Source of the DNA: Cryptomeria japonica
Lineage: Eukaryota > Streptophyta > Pinopsida > Cupressales > Cupressaceae
NCBI RefSeq assembly: GCF_030272615.1
Contig: NC_081409.1
Coordinates: forward strand, 241,574,332-241,638,331
Direction of reading: 5' to 3'
DNA: 64,000 nt
The position numbers were made by a program, and so were the translations under genes. A model generated the notes under the pieces. The model worked only from the letters and a program-made list of their open reading frames with translations, was not told the DNA's origin and ran no database searches. This document shows, in pieces, positions 23,960 to 34,800 of this stretch (positions are counted from its first letter, which is position 1; each line of letters opens with the position of its first letter).

Positions 23960-24846
23960 CAACTTGTTGATGTGTTTTTCATGCACATGCGAACGCAGAA
24001 TAACATACCTAAAGGTACCTTATCCTCTCTTGAGCAAAGTTTCCCGACTGCTGAAGATCTCACCGAAGGATCAGTCGAGGCAACTCCAAGGTTCTTATAT
24101 GTAGGTTCTCTACTCGTGGATAAGCTCTTTGTGGTATGATGTGATTTTGCTGGAATCACAAGGGGACTTACACTTGATGACTAAACGTCTGATTTGCTAG
24201 AATCACGAGTCCTATTTACTAACTGGAAGACAAACAAATGGCAAAAGATGCAGGGTTCAGGAAGTCTACTCTACTACCTAGAATGCGAGAAGATGGATGA
24301 ATGACTAGGTGGAGTCCTACTGGGCTGGTTCTCACCATCAGGCTTAACAATTCAACACCAACTCAGTGTGATCTTCTAAGGGATGCTTCCAATATGTTCA
24401 AATCGTACACCATCTGACAATGATCACCATTCAAGATAATGCATGAACAATGGACGTGTAACGACTTAAGATTAAGCTCATTTTATGCCAGTTGACCACG
24501 CAAGGCTTACTTACCATCAGCAAGAGGCTAGTGGTTTGGATTAGACGGATTCCACACAGGTGCATTCAACAATTTTCTTCATTCAATCTAATCATCTACC
24601 ATCAAAATGAAGATTCAACAAGAAACCATGCATATTGCAAGAAACGACACACTTCACCATTACTTCAATGAAAATGGAGTTTATTTACAATCAATGGCAA
24701 CAATTTCTTGCCTTGTCCTCCTATTCTATTCTAACTGCTATTCTATTTGCTATTAATCATTAGCTATTCTAACCTCTATGAACTAACTATTCACCTTCTA
24801 ACTATTAATGACTAACTATTAGCCTTTACAAATGAGGAGCCAAGGC

Positions 24847-24854
24847 TTATATAG
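24847..24854 (-). promoter_or_regulatory. TATA-like box of unit D
   Basis: The minus strand reads CACTATATAAGCC. It lies about 0.88 kb before the CAACA end, the same relative place as in units A, B and C. Confidence 0.55.
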
Positions 24855-25060
24855 TGCCCACAAAACAATTCAATGGCTAAGATCAGTTTGAGATCAATGG
24901 TCGAGATTTTACAAAAAAAACCCTAATTAGGGTTTGTTACAACAAACTCAATTCTGACCAATGGAATAATTGCATTATTTGGACGCATGTCTTCTCTGGA
25001 ATATTCAACCAATGGATAACCGGGGTAGGTACATCGAAGTTTGTGCCATCTCTTGATGAA

Positions 25061-25282
25061 TCAGGTACATTGAATCTGGACATGCTGAGGTGGACCAATC
25101 CGAATGGAGGAGTGATGACTAGGATGCCACCTTGTCAAACACTTGGTTGATGCCAATTTGGTGATGCCTTCCTTCAAATGCTGAACTAGAAGATAGATGG
25201 AGAAGGTCGTCCTTGTCCTAACTTGATCTTCTTTGATGAGGGTCTGCCAAGTAGTTGATCCTCCGGCTTTGGGGGCTGTCAT
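25061..25282 (-). pseudogene. N-terminal remnant of the giant-LTR ORF (unit D)
   Basis: The ATG at 25282 opens MTAPKAGGSTTWQTLIKEDQ, aligning with MTTPKAGASTSRSALMKEDQ in unit C. Similarity stops after about 20 residues, where the rest of the ORF has been deleted. The remaining codons are unrelated. Confidence 0.7.
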
Positions 25283-26335
25283 TTGATGCCTACACAAAAG
25301 ATTAAAGTTAGTCTTTGAGTATAATATCTTATAGCGTAGGATCTAAGACCTTTCAAGGGAACATATTAGACATTAATTTGAAAATGACAAAATAAATTCA
25401 AGAATTCTAAATTTTCAAATTAATTATGAATAGAAATTAGATTTTTCAAGACTTAGACTTTAAAAGATTGCTATGAAATCAAAACAAGTCTTGAATAAGA
25501 ACTTCAAAAAGGATTCTTCATACCTTCTCCTTTGAAAGCCTAACTATGAACCTTGAAAAATGAAGAAAGAAGATCAGATTTTGCTGGATAAGGATTGAAT
25601 TGTGGTCTTCCTTTGGATGAATCACGCCTCAATTCGCCTTCAAAAAGCTTCGCCTTCCACTAGCTTCTCAAAATCTGGAAATTCACCTTCAAACACCTTC
25701 CAAAATCTGGAAATTATCCTCCAACTTGCTCAATTTTGCACCTCCAAATATGCTCTTCAAGTTCGCATGAGAGATAATGAAAGAATGATTTGAATATGCT
25801 ACAATACACCTCCCTTATATAGGGCGCTCACCTTGATTTCCCTCAAGGCCGACTTGGAAAATAGGGAATAAAATAAAATAAAACTCCTCTCAAAAGATGG
25901 CCGACTTGTTTGTAAAGGCACAATAATGATTTTTGAGCGCTTAAGCATAATTTTTTTAATTTTTAAATTAATTCCAAAGCTCAAAGGTGGATTTTTTCAA
26001 TTATTTCAAGGTCTAGAAATTAATTAATTAAATTGCAAATGCCTTATTTCATGTGAACTTGATTTAGACTCCCCAAATGTCTTGAATTTGGCTAATTTAG
26101 TGAAAATTGAGGAATATCAAGGTTTGATCAAGGCTTAATGAAGGCTCTTTGTTTCTTAGGCACTAAAATATCCAAAGTGATTAAGGCCTAAATTATTTCA
26201 AGACTTGTTTGAATTCTCATCTAGGCTAGTTTGCTTCATGAATCAAAATCTTCACAACCTAGGTTTGCCATCACAATTTTGCATTTTGCCTTCAACTTAG
26301 CCTAAACAAGGTGAATAATAGGTGTTTTCGAGAAT

Positions 26336-28614
26336 TTCACCCTGGACCCTTTGGAAGGGTCAGGAGCGATTTTTCAAATTAGGTCCTGAATACCTTGTTT
26401 TTCGACTCCAAAATCTCCCGAAAGGCGAGCTTATGTTTGTTTTGACCTAATCAAAGTCTTGCATTTCAATTTTTTGTATTTCACATGAGGAAATTAGGTG
26501 AAAATGTGAATTTCGCCCTCGACCCTTTGGAAGGGTCAGGAGCGATTTTCTCTTTTTAGGTCACAATTTACCTTAGCTTGATCATTAACCTCCTTCAAGG
26601 CAATCTCCAGGGTTCATTTATCTCCATTACTGGGTTAGCTCATCAAAACTTTGAAGGAAATATTGCATTTTTGGGAATTTCGCTCTGGACCCTTTGGAAG
26701 GGTCAGGAGCGAAATTCCCTCCTGAGCTCAAAATTCTCATTTTGTGAAGGTCTAAATTTCTTCAAGGCATTCCAAATGGCATCCTTTACTGTAGCCCAGG
26801 CCTAGTTTCACTTGAATTTTGGAGGAAAAGGTGACTTTGATGTTTTTCACCCTAGACCCTTTGGAAGGGTCAGGAGCGATTTTCCTTGCTTAGGCTTACT
26901 CCTCCATCATTTTGTCTTCAATCCACCTCCCAAGGCTAGGCAATGGTCTTCTTCATTCACTCAATCCAAGCTTGGTTTGTTCGTGCAAGGCAAAATAGGG
27001 GATTTTGAGATTTTCGCCCTGGACCCTTTGGAAGGGTCAGGAGCGAAAATCCTTCTCTGACTTGGAATCATCATTTTTCAGAACAAACATCCACTCAAAG
27101 GTGATCTCAAGGGCAATTTCCAGCTTGGTTTAGCCTTGTCTTAGCACAAACTTGAAAGGAATGCACTGGTTTTGGATTTTTCGCTCTGGACCCTTTGGAA
27201 GGGTCAGGAGCGATTTTTAGGTTTTAGGGCAATTCCTTCATCCTTTCATCTTCAAATCATTTCCAAGGCATGGAACATACGCCTCACTCCCATCCAAGTC
27301 ATGAATAGCAAAATCTTGTTTTAAATTTGCAAGAAAAAGGGAGAATTTGGAAATTTGGCTCTGGACCCTTTGGAAGGGTCAGGAGCGAATTTCCCTCTTG
27401 GCTTCAAAATTTTCATTCTTAGCAATCCAATTCCACTTCAAGGCAATTCAAAAGTCCTCTCAAACCCATGTATAAGCTTGGTCTAGTCCAATCTTTGGAA
27501 GAAAAGATAGGTTTTAGGATTTTACGCCCTAGACCCTTTGGAAGGGTCAAGAGCGAAAATCTCTCTTAGGCTCAATTTCTTCATCCTTTCAACCTCAATC
27601 ATCTTCAAAAGGCAAAAACACACTTCCTCACACCCACTCAAGCCATAAAAACCAAAAAATTGTTTTGACCTTGCAAAGAAAATAGGTGTTTTTAGGAATT
27701 TCGCTCTGGACCCTTTGGAAGGGTCAGGAGCGAAATTCTCAATCTTGACCAAAATCCTTCATTTTTCACCTTGAAACCTCTTTGCCAAGTGGGATTTCAT
27801 CTTTCATTGTGCTAGGAATAGAATTTCATGTCCAAGAAAGGCTAAAAAATGTGCTTATAAGGAATTTCGCTTTGGACCCTTTGGAAGGGTCAGGAGCGAA
27901 ATTGCCTTTCCTGGCCAGAATCCTTCATTTTCATGACTTCTAAACATGCCTAAGGGTTTGAATATGCTCATTCTTCCTTTCATGATGCCTTAGACTCCTC
28001 AATTTGACCAAACAAGGCAAGAAATATCCCTCATAGAGATTTTCGCTCTGGACCCTTTGGAAGGGTCAGGAGCGAAAATTAGGTTTTAAGCAAAATCCCT
28101 CATTCTTCAAAGTTGAAACTTCTTCAGGAGGCAAAAACAAGCTATTCTTCTTCCATTCATGTCAAAAACTTGACCTTCTTCATTGCAAAATAAGAGCCTT
28201 TTGGGAATTTCGCCCTGGACCCTTTGGAAGGGTCAAGAGTGAAAATCCTTTCTTGGCCAAAATCTTGTTCTTCAAAATCAATCAAACTCCCTCTCAAGGC
28301 AAAACATACCCATTCATCTCCCATCAAGCCAACGCCTAGCCAAAATAAGGAGGAAAACAAGAGTTATAAAGATTTTCGCTTTGGACCCTTTGGAAGGGTC
28401 AGGAGCGAAATTCCTAACCTTTGCCAAGATCCTGACTTCATTTTCACATTTCTTTATTCAAACAAGCGTTTTTTACCTTCATTCAAGCCTGGGAATGCGT
28501 TAGTTCTAGGTTTTGGTCAAAGTAGAATGTCCTATGGAGAATTTCACTCTGGACCCTTTGGAAGGGTTAGGAGCGAAATTCGCTTTGGACCCTTTGGAAG
28601 GGTCAGGAGCGAAA
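26336..28614. repeat. Array of 15 hairpins at ~170-bp spacing (unit D)
   Basis: A 35-base motif recurs near 26341, 26513, 26679, 26847, 27013, 27180, 27357, 27523, 27700, 27865, 28039, 28207, 28375, 28544 and 28579. It reads TTCGCTCTG, GACCCTT, TGG, AAGGGTC, AGGAGCGAA. The outer TTCGCTC/GAGCGAA and inner GACCCTT/AAGGGTC arms are both 7-bp inverted repeats. The sequence between motifs differs from unit to unit while the motif is kept. The last two motifs are adjacent. Confidence 0.9.
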
Positions 28615-28654
28615 TTTGACATTTTGAACTCTCCGTCAGGATCATTTTATGGAA

Positions 28655-28800
28655 TATAATATTTAAGTATAAGTTATATTCCATATATACTTTCAGGATG
28701 TTTGAGAGTGGTTTCGGACCTCCAGGAGTTATATTGCAAAATCTAGTTTTTGGAGGATTCTTCAGTTTTCCAGACTTAGTCAAATTTCAGGATCAGGACA
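28655..28800. repeat. Segment shared with the hAT-like element
   Basis: GGATGTTTGAGAGTGGTTTC, then AGGAGTTAT...GCAAA and AGTCAAATTTCAG match about 8905-9030 in the hAT-like element in the same orientation. It also matches the inverse at about 62830-62960. Unit C lacks it. Confidence 0.75.
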
Positions 28801-29119
28801 TTCCAAACTTAGCCAAATTTCAAGGCATTTGAAGATCAGGATGACATTCCAGACTTTATCACTCACCAACTTGACCTAGCTCGGACCTCCAAGAATGATA
28901 CTCGCTCACCAAGCAAGACACAATTGACAACAAGAGCAAAACCAGGCCCTAAGGAAGACTCTCAAGGAAACCCTAATTCTGGGACCCTGCGGACTCACCC
29001 TAGCTCAAGCAGAGCCTGCCATTCAATAATCCCCTCGACAACACTCATCCTCCAAAGGCTAACAGACAAAACCCTAAAAGACCTAGAAATCAAACCCTAG
29101 AAAGCAAAAAAGCAGGGGT

Positions 29120-29159
29120 CCCCATTTGCAATGGGGCGATGTGTGAATACGTCACAACA
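29120..29159 (-). other. Paired terminal hairpins of unit D
   Basis: Hairpin 2 (29120-29136): CCCCATT, loop TGC, AATGGGG, a perfect 7-bp stem. Hairpin 1 (29143-29155): GTGA, loop of five, TCAC. The unit ends CAACA four bases later. Confidence 0.75.
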
Positions 29160-29164
29160 CAACT

Positions 29165-30752
29165 GGAGTGGGGTACTGGCAGTCGGATGCGAGGCCCTTC
29201 GTTCTTCTCCCATTGCACGTTCAATGTCTGCCCTAGCTTCCTGGAGTCTTTCCTTCTCCGTGCGAGGGTCAAGATACATGGCTTTCTTGTTTTGCAATCT
29301 TGTGATTGCCAGTACACCCTCCTCCGGTTCTTCTAGCTCCAGCATATTCACCCCTTTTTGCTTTGGACACTCTGTGTCCTCGTGATTCCCCAGACCGCAC
29401 CATTTGCACAGGAAACTCCCTGCGTCATCTCCATTTTGACACTCACGTGCAAAGGGACCCCATTCGTTGGATTTCCGACATTGGATCATTGGTCGTCCTT
29501 TTGCGTCGTACTGAATTCTACTCAGCGTGTTATTGTTGGACCTATTGTTACCCCGCTGGTTGTTTCGATACCCTCCAGGAGAGGCGTTTGAGTTTGCTGC
29601 CGGCTTTGGAGGTGTTGTTGGCGGTGTGACTTGGTTGGGTTGGGCGTAGAGCACTTGTGTACTCTGCGCTTTCAAGTTGTACGGGCATTCCTTAATGGAA
29701 TGTCCCATTACTTGGCAAATGTCACAAAAGGCTTTTCGAGGGCAACTCCCCTTAGTGTGCCCTTCCGTCTTACAGTCGGTGCACCATAGTCCCTTCCCTT
29801 CCTTGCCATTTTCTTTGTCAGCCTTTAGTTCTTTCATCATCCTCATCATATCCCTTTGGAGTGCTTGTACGATCTTGGATTCCCCGTCGATGTCTTCATC
29901 CGTACTATCACCATCGCTTACCCGATGCTTCCCTTAGGATGTCTTATTTTCACTCTCAATATCCATCACGCAGTTGTATGCTTCGTCATACGAGGGCGGA
30001 GTGACCACCTTCATCTTCCATCTGAGAGACATTACCAGTCCTTCAACAAACCATCTCTTCTTCAGGCCATCAGTTGACTGATTCTCCATTTTGTTGAGCA
30101 GTTCCCTCAGCCTTCTGTTATAGGCCCACACACTTTCACTTTTTCCTTGCTTGGTATTGTAAATTTTCGCCACTATTTCATTGTCATCCCGTAGGAGTTT
30201 GAACTCCTCTTGGAAAGCCTTCTTCAGATTGTTCCATGATGTTTTATACTGGGCGTCCGGGTCTGTATACCAATCAATTGCTATTCCTCGCAGGGTGGTT
30301 GGAATGCCTTCAACCAGTAATCCTGGCCGTCCTAGCCATTTGCCTCCCAAATGTTCACGCATGTCTTACAATGTCGTACGGGATCCTCCGACCCCTCGCC
30401 CATGAATTTTGGAAGCTTCTGTTTCTCTAGAGTGTGTGCCATTGTTTATGTCTGGAGGGTTTTATGTAGCGCTTGGAAGTTATTATATCCCCGGAAGGTA
30501 TTATGTGGCTGGAAGGTACAGTACGCTCTGGACCTAGTTGGACCCTTGTCCGCAGGGTTCTGGTCACCTTCGCTCCTATAGTCCCTCCTTCCCGGGGTTT
30601 CTGGATCTGACCCTCCTATTTTGGTTCCCTTTGATAAGGACAAATTCCTGATGCCGGATAATTTCGTTTCAAAAGTATTGGCAATCTCTTCGTGCAGATC
30701 TCGTACCGCCTCCTCTCCTTGTTCAGAATACTTTGACGGGTTTCTCTCGGCT
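29165..30752 (-). pseudogene. Element F gag, C-terminal half with zinc knuckles
   Basis: Gag coats the element RNA in the virus-like particle. From 30752 down: a gag core with LKKAFQEEFKLLRDDNEIVAK and LRELLNKMENQS (30362-29934), then a nucleic-acid-binding end (29849-29165). That end has CTDCKTEGHTKGSC and CDICQVMGHSIKEC (both C-x2-C-x4-H-x4-C), a damaged third knuckle CRKSNEWGPFAREC, and a fourth CKWCGLGNHEDTEC. Unit B interrupts gag upstream and unit D interrupts it just after the knuckles. Frame changes near 29930 and 30440 show decay. Confidence 0.88.
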
Positions 30753-31610
30753 TGTTGACGTGTCTGAAATCGCATTGCTGCAAACTCCATACGGCCAACG
30801 CAGAATAGAATAGCCGACTGATTATCCTACTCTCTCTTGAGATAAGGAAGTCTCTAATGCTGTTTTTCTAAGTTTGATCAAAGGAGACTACCTCAAGGTT
30901 TCTTTTGTCAGGTCTTGACTGCGGGATCTCTCAGTGGCTTGATGTGTTCATGCTGGAAACACAAGGGGGCTTACGTTTGATTGGTAATTTCATATGCGAA
31001 TTCCCAGGGACCTCTTTTGGTTTTCTTTCAGGTGATGTTGATTTATTTGAAGCTGACTTAGCAAGACTGGATTTCTAAAAAAAGGATAAAATTGGGAGGA
31101 AAGAAAGGAAGGGTAGCGAGAGAGAACAGTAAATATTAACTAGGACAACAGATTTACCCAAGCAGACAGACACCTCCAGGAAACCAGGTTAAGCATCATC
31201 AGTCATTCAGACACAATGTTTGCATAAACTTAGTGCAATCTTCAAAGGAGAAACCAGATTTTCATATTACCAAATACAATATTAGAACTTCTATATTCAT
31301 GATACGTGTACTTTTGATAATCGAACTGAATCATAAAATAGCCCAGATTAACCATGCAGAAAGGAAAAAAAGCAATCAGCTATCCTCTAATGGTATGGAC
31401 TGTGGAGATTCTATCAGATGCTTGGTAAGAACTGCTGTATAAAATGAACAGACATAATTAAAAGCTTTCTAATTTAAATGAAGAAGGAGACCATGCACTC
31501 ACAAGGAAATTTGAAGGTAATTTCAATCCATTGTATTAATTCCTGCAAAATTTCTTCAGAGCTTTCGCAACAATTCAAGAACTTCCTCCTGAATGAGGGA
31601 AAACCAGTCC

Positions 31611-31620
31611 CCTTAAATAG
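31611..31620 (-). promoter_or_regulatory. TATA-like box of unit B
   Basis: The minus strand reads CTATTTAAGG with conserved GGGACTGGTTTTCCC directly after it. Transcription from here would leave the unit through its CAACA end, as from a 5' LTR into an element's interior. Confidence 0.62.
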
Positions 31621-31864
31621 GTTTCCAAAAATGGATGAATGGCCAAGATCTAATCTAAACAAGTGGCCCAGATTCATCCTTACAAAAAGAGGGACCCACA
31701 CTCATAAATAGGGAGATAAATATCTACAATTACTCAAAAGGAGCAATAACTACCAAAGGATAATTACAACTTTGAAATAATCCAAAAAGGGGAGGTGCAC
31801 AAAAAACTTTACAATATGTTGACCAAAAGTCAACTGTCACCCTTTTGGGACAAAAGTGCACCTT

Positions 31865-34800
31865 TTAAGACTTGGGGGGAAAAAAGCATTTTTGAGAAAC
31901 TGCTTTCTCTATTCTGGTTTCACATTCCTTTTGCAGAAACTGGTCTTCGCCATGCAGGTATTCTCGCCATAAATCACGACCTGCTGCTCGTTCCTCGCGG
32001 ACATATTCCTGAAACTTGATGCATAATTGGAAGAGGGGATTAAAAGGGGGCATGGGAGGGTGGCGAATTTTGTATTGCATGCCTTCGAGATACTGGTCCA
32101 CGTGCCTTAAACCGTCCTTCCAGCTGGAGCGATTACGCTCGAAGCATAATATGTCTGAATGGAACTGACCAGCAAAACTTAAGTCTTCAATGGAATAAGA
32201 AGCCTTATCTGCTCCCAATCTTCCCTCCCAATCCGGCCGGATTACACTGTCGGACAGGTCATTTATCCACCCCGAAACCATTGATCGGAGGATGGTCTTG
32301 CCTAGTTCTTGCATGTTCCCCAGAATCGCCTCACACGCGTCATTTTCTTTGTCAATAATTTCCTGGGCATCGTTCTTCATGGTGACGGTCCAATACCATT
32401 CCTTGAGAACACTGATGCTATGGGGACTCAAGATGTCAGGCAGTGTGGGAATTTGTGTATGTGTCCAGAAAAGAGCTCTTAGGAGGGGAAGGGTAGAGGC
32501 CGCTACTTCATGCATGTGAAGGGATTCTCTCTTTACTTCCAACAACCTGACGAGAGTGAGCTCTCGATGGAGAGCCATTTCCTTTACTTCTTTGAGGATC
32601 TGTTCTCCCCTTTTCTTGATGTCTTGCACCCATTCCTTAACGGCCTTTGCGGTATCCCGGATTCCTTCAAATTCAGTTGTGGTCCTCTGCGCCAATGCCA
32701 TTGGGGGAATATGGGATTCAGAGGGGTTGTGTAGTGGCCGTAGGAGCTTATCGATGTATCCCTCGGCTTGTTCAGCACGGGCTCGATACATGTCCTTTTC
32801 AGCCGTGATTTCCTCGAGCTGTCTGAGTATGTTTTGCACCGAGTCCTTAAATTCCTCCTTTTCTTGCTCTTTTGTAGCTCGTCCGATGGGGACAGTCGTA
32901 ATGCTATAATCTGCAAGGGTTATTTGATCTGCTAGCTTGTTTACGGGCGGGGTAGCAATATGAAGAGTGCGGTTCCTTTGCCCATCCTTGGTTATCTTAG
33001 AGTATGTTCTCGGTTTCTTCTTCCCTTTTACTTTTGTTTGATCCATTCGTGAGAAGATGTCTTCAAGGTCGATGGGCGCCTTGGTGGCGGCCCTACGCTG
33101 AGCTCTGGCGATCAGCCACTCTTGAGGCACCGTCTGGGTTGAGGATAGGGTTAAGTTAGCACCTTGTGCTCCCATACTTTCAACTGGCTGATCACAAATT
33201 AACAGCTGTCCCGCCATCGGAGGGGTGGAAGAAGGAGGAAGCTCTTTGTTTGCATCTGAGTTCTCCCCTATCTCACTGAATAATTGTCTGATATCTTCCT
33301 GTGATGGTGGCTCCTTGGTTCCCTCGAGCTCATGGATCTCGTCTGTTCTTTGTTCCCCTTCGACAGTTGAGTCGTCCTTGGCTGCATGGAGGAGTAGTAA
33401 TTCATGGCGGCTCTGCTGGGTAGGTTCATGCACTTCGATCCCCTGGGTGGATGGGATTTCTCCTTCCTCTATCTGGTCACCCGGCTTGGTCGAATTGGGG
33501 CCCTTTTGCTCGGTGTCCGGCATATCTGGAGCAGGAGGATCATTGGCTTGGAATGCCTCTATGTCGCTCTGGGAAGGCGGAGCAGGTATGCAATCCAAAT
33601 CTATGGCACCATCGGGCGAACTGGGGTCTGAAGATGAAGCGGTCTCTGGCCTTCTTATGGGAATCTTCTCCCTCCTTGTTCTCTTGGACGTCCGAGTCCC
33701 TCTGCAAGCCTTAGTTTTCTTCCTTTTCTCTGGTTTTTCAGCTGATGTCCTTTCATCTTCGGAAGACTGAGAGTCGAAATTGCCCATCAGATGGTAAGTA
33801 AACTGGACCCCTTCATGGACTAGCCTCTCGATCTGGTGTTGTAACCATTGATCTGTGTATCTTGCCGGGGCTGCCATGACTGCTTCGAAATCCGTGATTG
33901 GGTCTCGAGACCAATCGACGCCTGGCAAGAGATGCCTCACTGCTTCGAATTCCCGGACTTGGAGACAATTCCCCGAGTCTGTGAGCTGATCCGGGACCCG
34001 ACGGTACTCAAAGAGTCGCATTTGCTGCACACTCAATCTAGAATATTCCCGTCGCCTGACTTCGTAGTCATCGGAGCAATTTTTCCAGTAATCTTCAATT
34101 GACTCCTTTGCTCTGTAGCGCCTACCGTAAGCTCTCTTTGCCAAATTGTCATGATCAAAACATTTTCTTGGGAAATGTTCCTGTAGGCCATAAGAGGCTA
34201 GCTCTGCAAGGGACTCTTCTGCTAGGGTGGGAGTTCTCAATTGGACATCATGGTTGCCTATGATCATTGGAAATGCGAATCCAGCCTGCTTGCTTTCTCG
34301 TAATAATATGCCGGCAGGGCGTGATTGCCTTGCCACTTCCATGAGGACTACTTTATCGGTTGGGTACCGCGGAAGTCGAAGGGGGGCACCTTCGAAGCCA
34401 GCAATTCGGATGTAGGAGAATCTTGGGAACTGAATAAACCAGGCCCCATACCTCTGCACTAAAATGGTAGCTTGCTCCGAGAGCCTTATGTGTAACCCTC
34501 CCTGCATTAGCCTGACTAGGCGCATTGTGAAGGCGTCGTTGACACGTTCGTACTGTCCAACTGCGTAAGCCGGGCTGCTCTTTTCCCTTTGAGCTATATC
34601 CTGGTAGTGCAGCTGCGGGTAGCAATCATAAACCTTTACCTGACCAGGCCCATTCCCGATCTCACCTTTCATTATTAATCCTGGCAGTGGCTGGTTCTTT
34701 GCGAACATATAGACCAAATAGGAGGTCATGGTGAAATACTTCTTTGTCTCAAGCTCAATCAGCTGAGCATGGATGTTATCACTTATGATCTGAGCCCAGT

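Larger units (their letters stand above)
23965..29159 (-). mobile_element. Giant-LTR unit D (5195 bp), subfamily 2, ORF deleted
   Basis: It is bounded by TGTTGATGTG at 23965 and GTCACAACA at 29159, with perfect duplications CAACT at 23960-23964 and 29160-29164. The insertion splits element F between its last gag zinc knuckle and protease. Order on the minus strand: terminal hairpins, a ~130-bp segment shared with the hAT-like element, a 15-copy hairpin array, the first codons of the ORF (25282 to about 25223), a deletion, then the promoter (TATA at 24847-24854) and the CAACA end. It resembles unit C without its ~3.2-kb coding part. Confidence 0.85.

Noticed and set aside
26336-28614. CRISPR-like array
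   Set aside because: Spacing of ~170 bp, palindromic motif, plant context and location in a transposable unit rule this out. Spacers are far longer than CRISPR spacers.
28224-28619. 131-codon open frame in the hairpin array of unit D
   Set aside because: Its repeated peptide (RFGPFGRVRSEI) simply reflects the tandem motif GGACCCTTTGGAAGGGTC being in frame; neighbouring motifs fall in all frames.
24000-29159. Helitron because of terminal hairpins
   Set aside because: Helitrons lack target duplications and insert between A and T. These units have 5-bp duplications and TG/CA ends.
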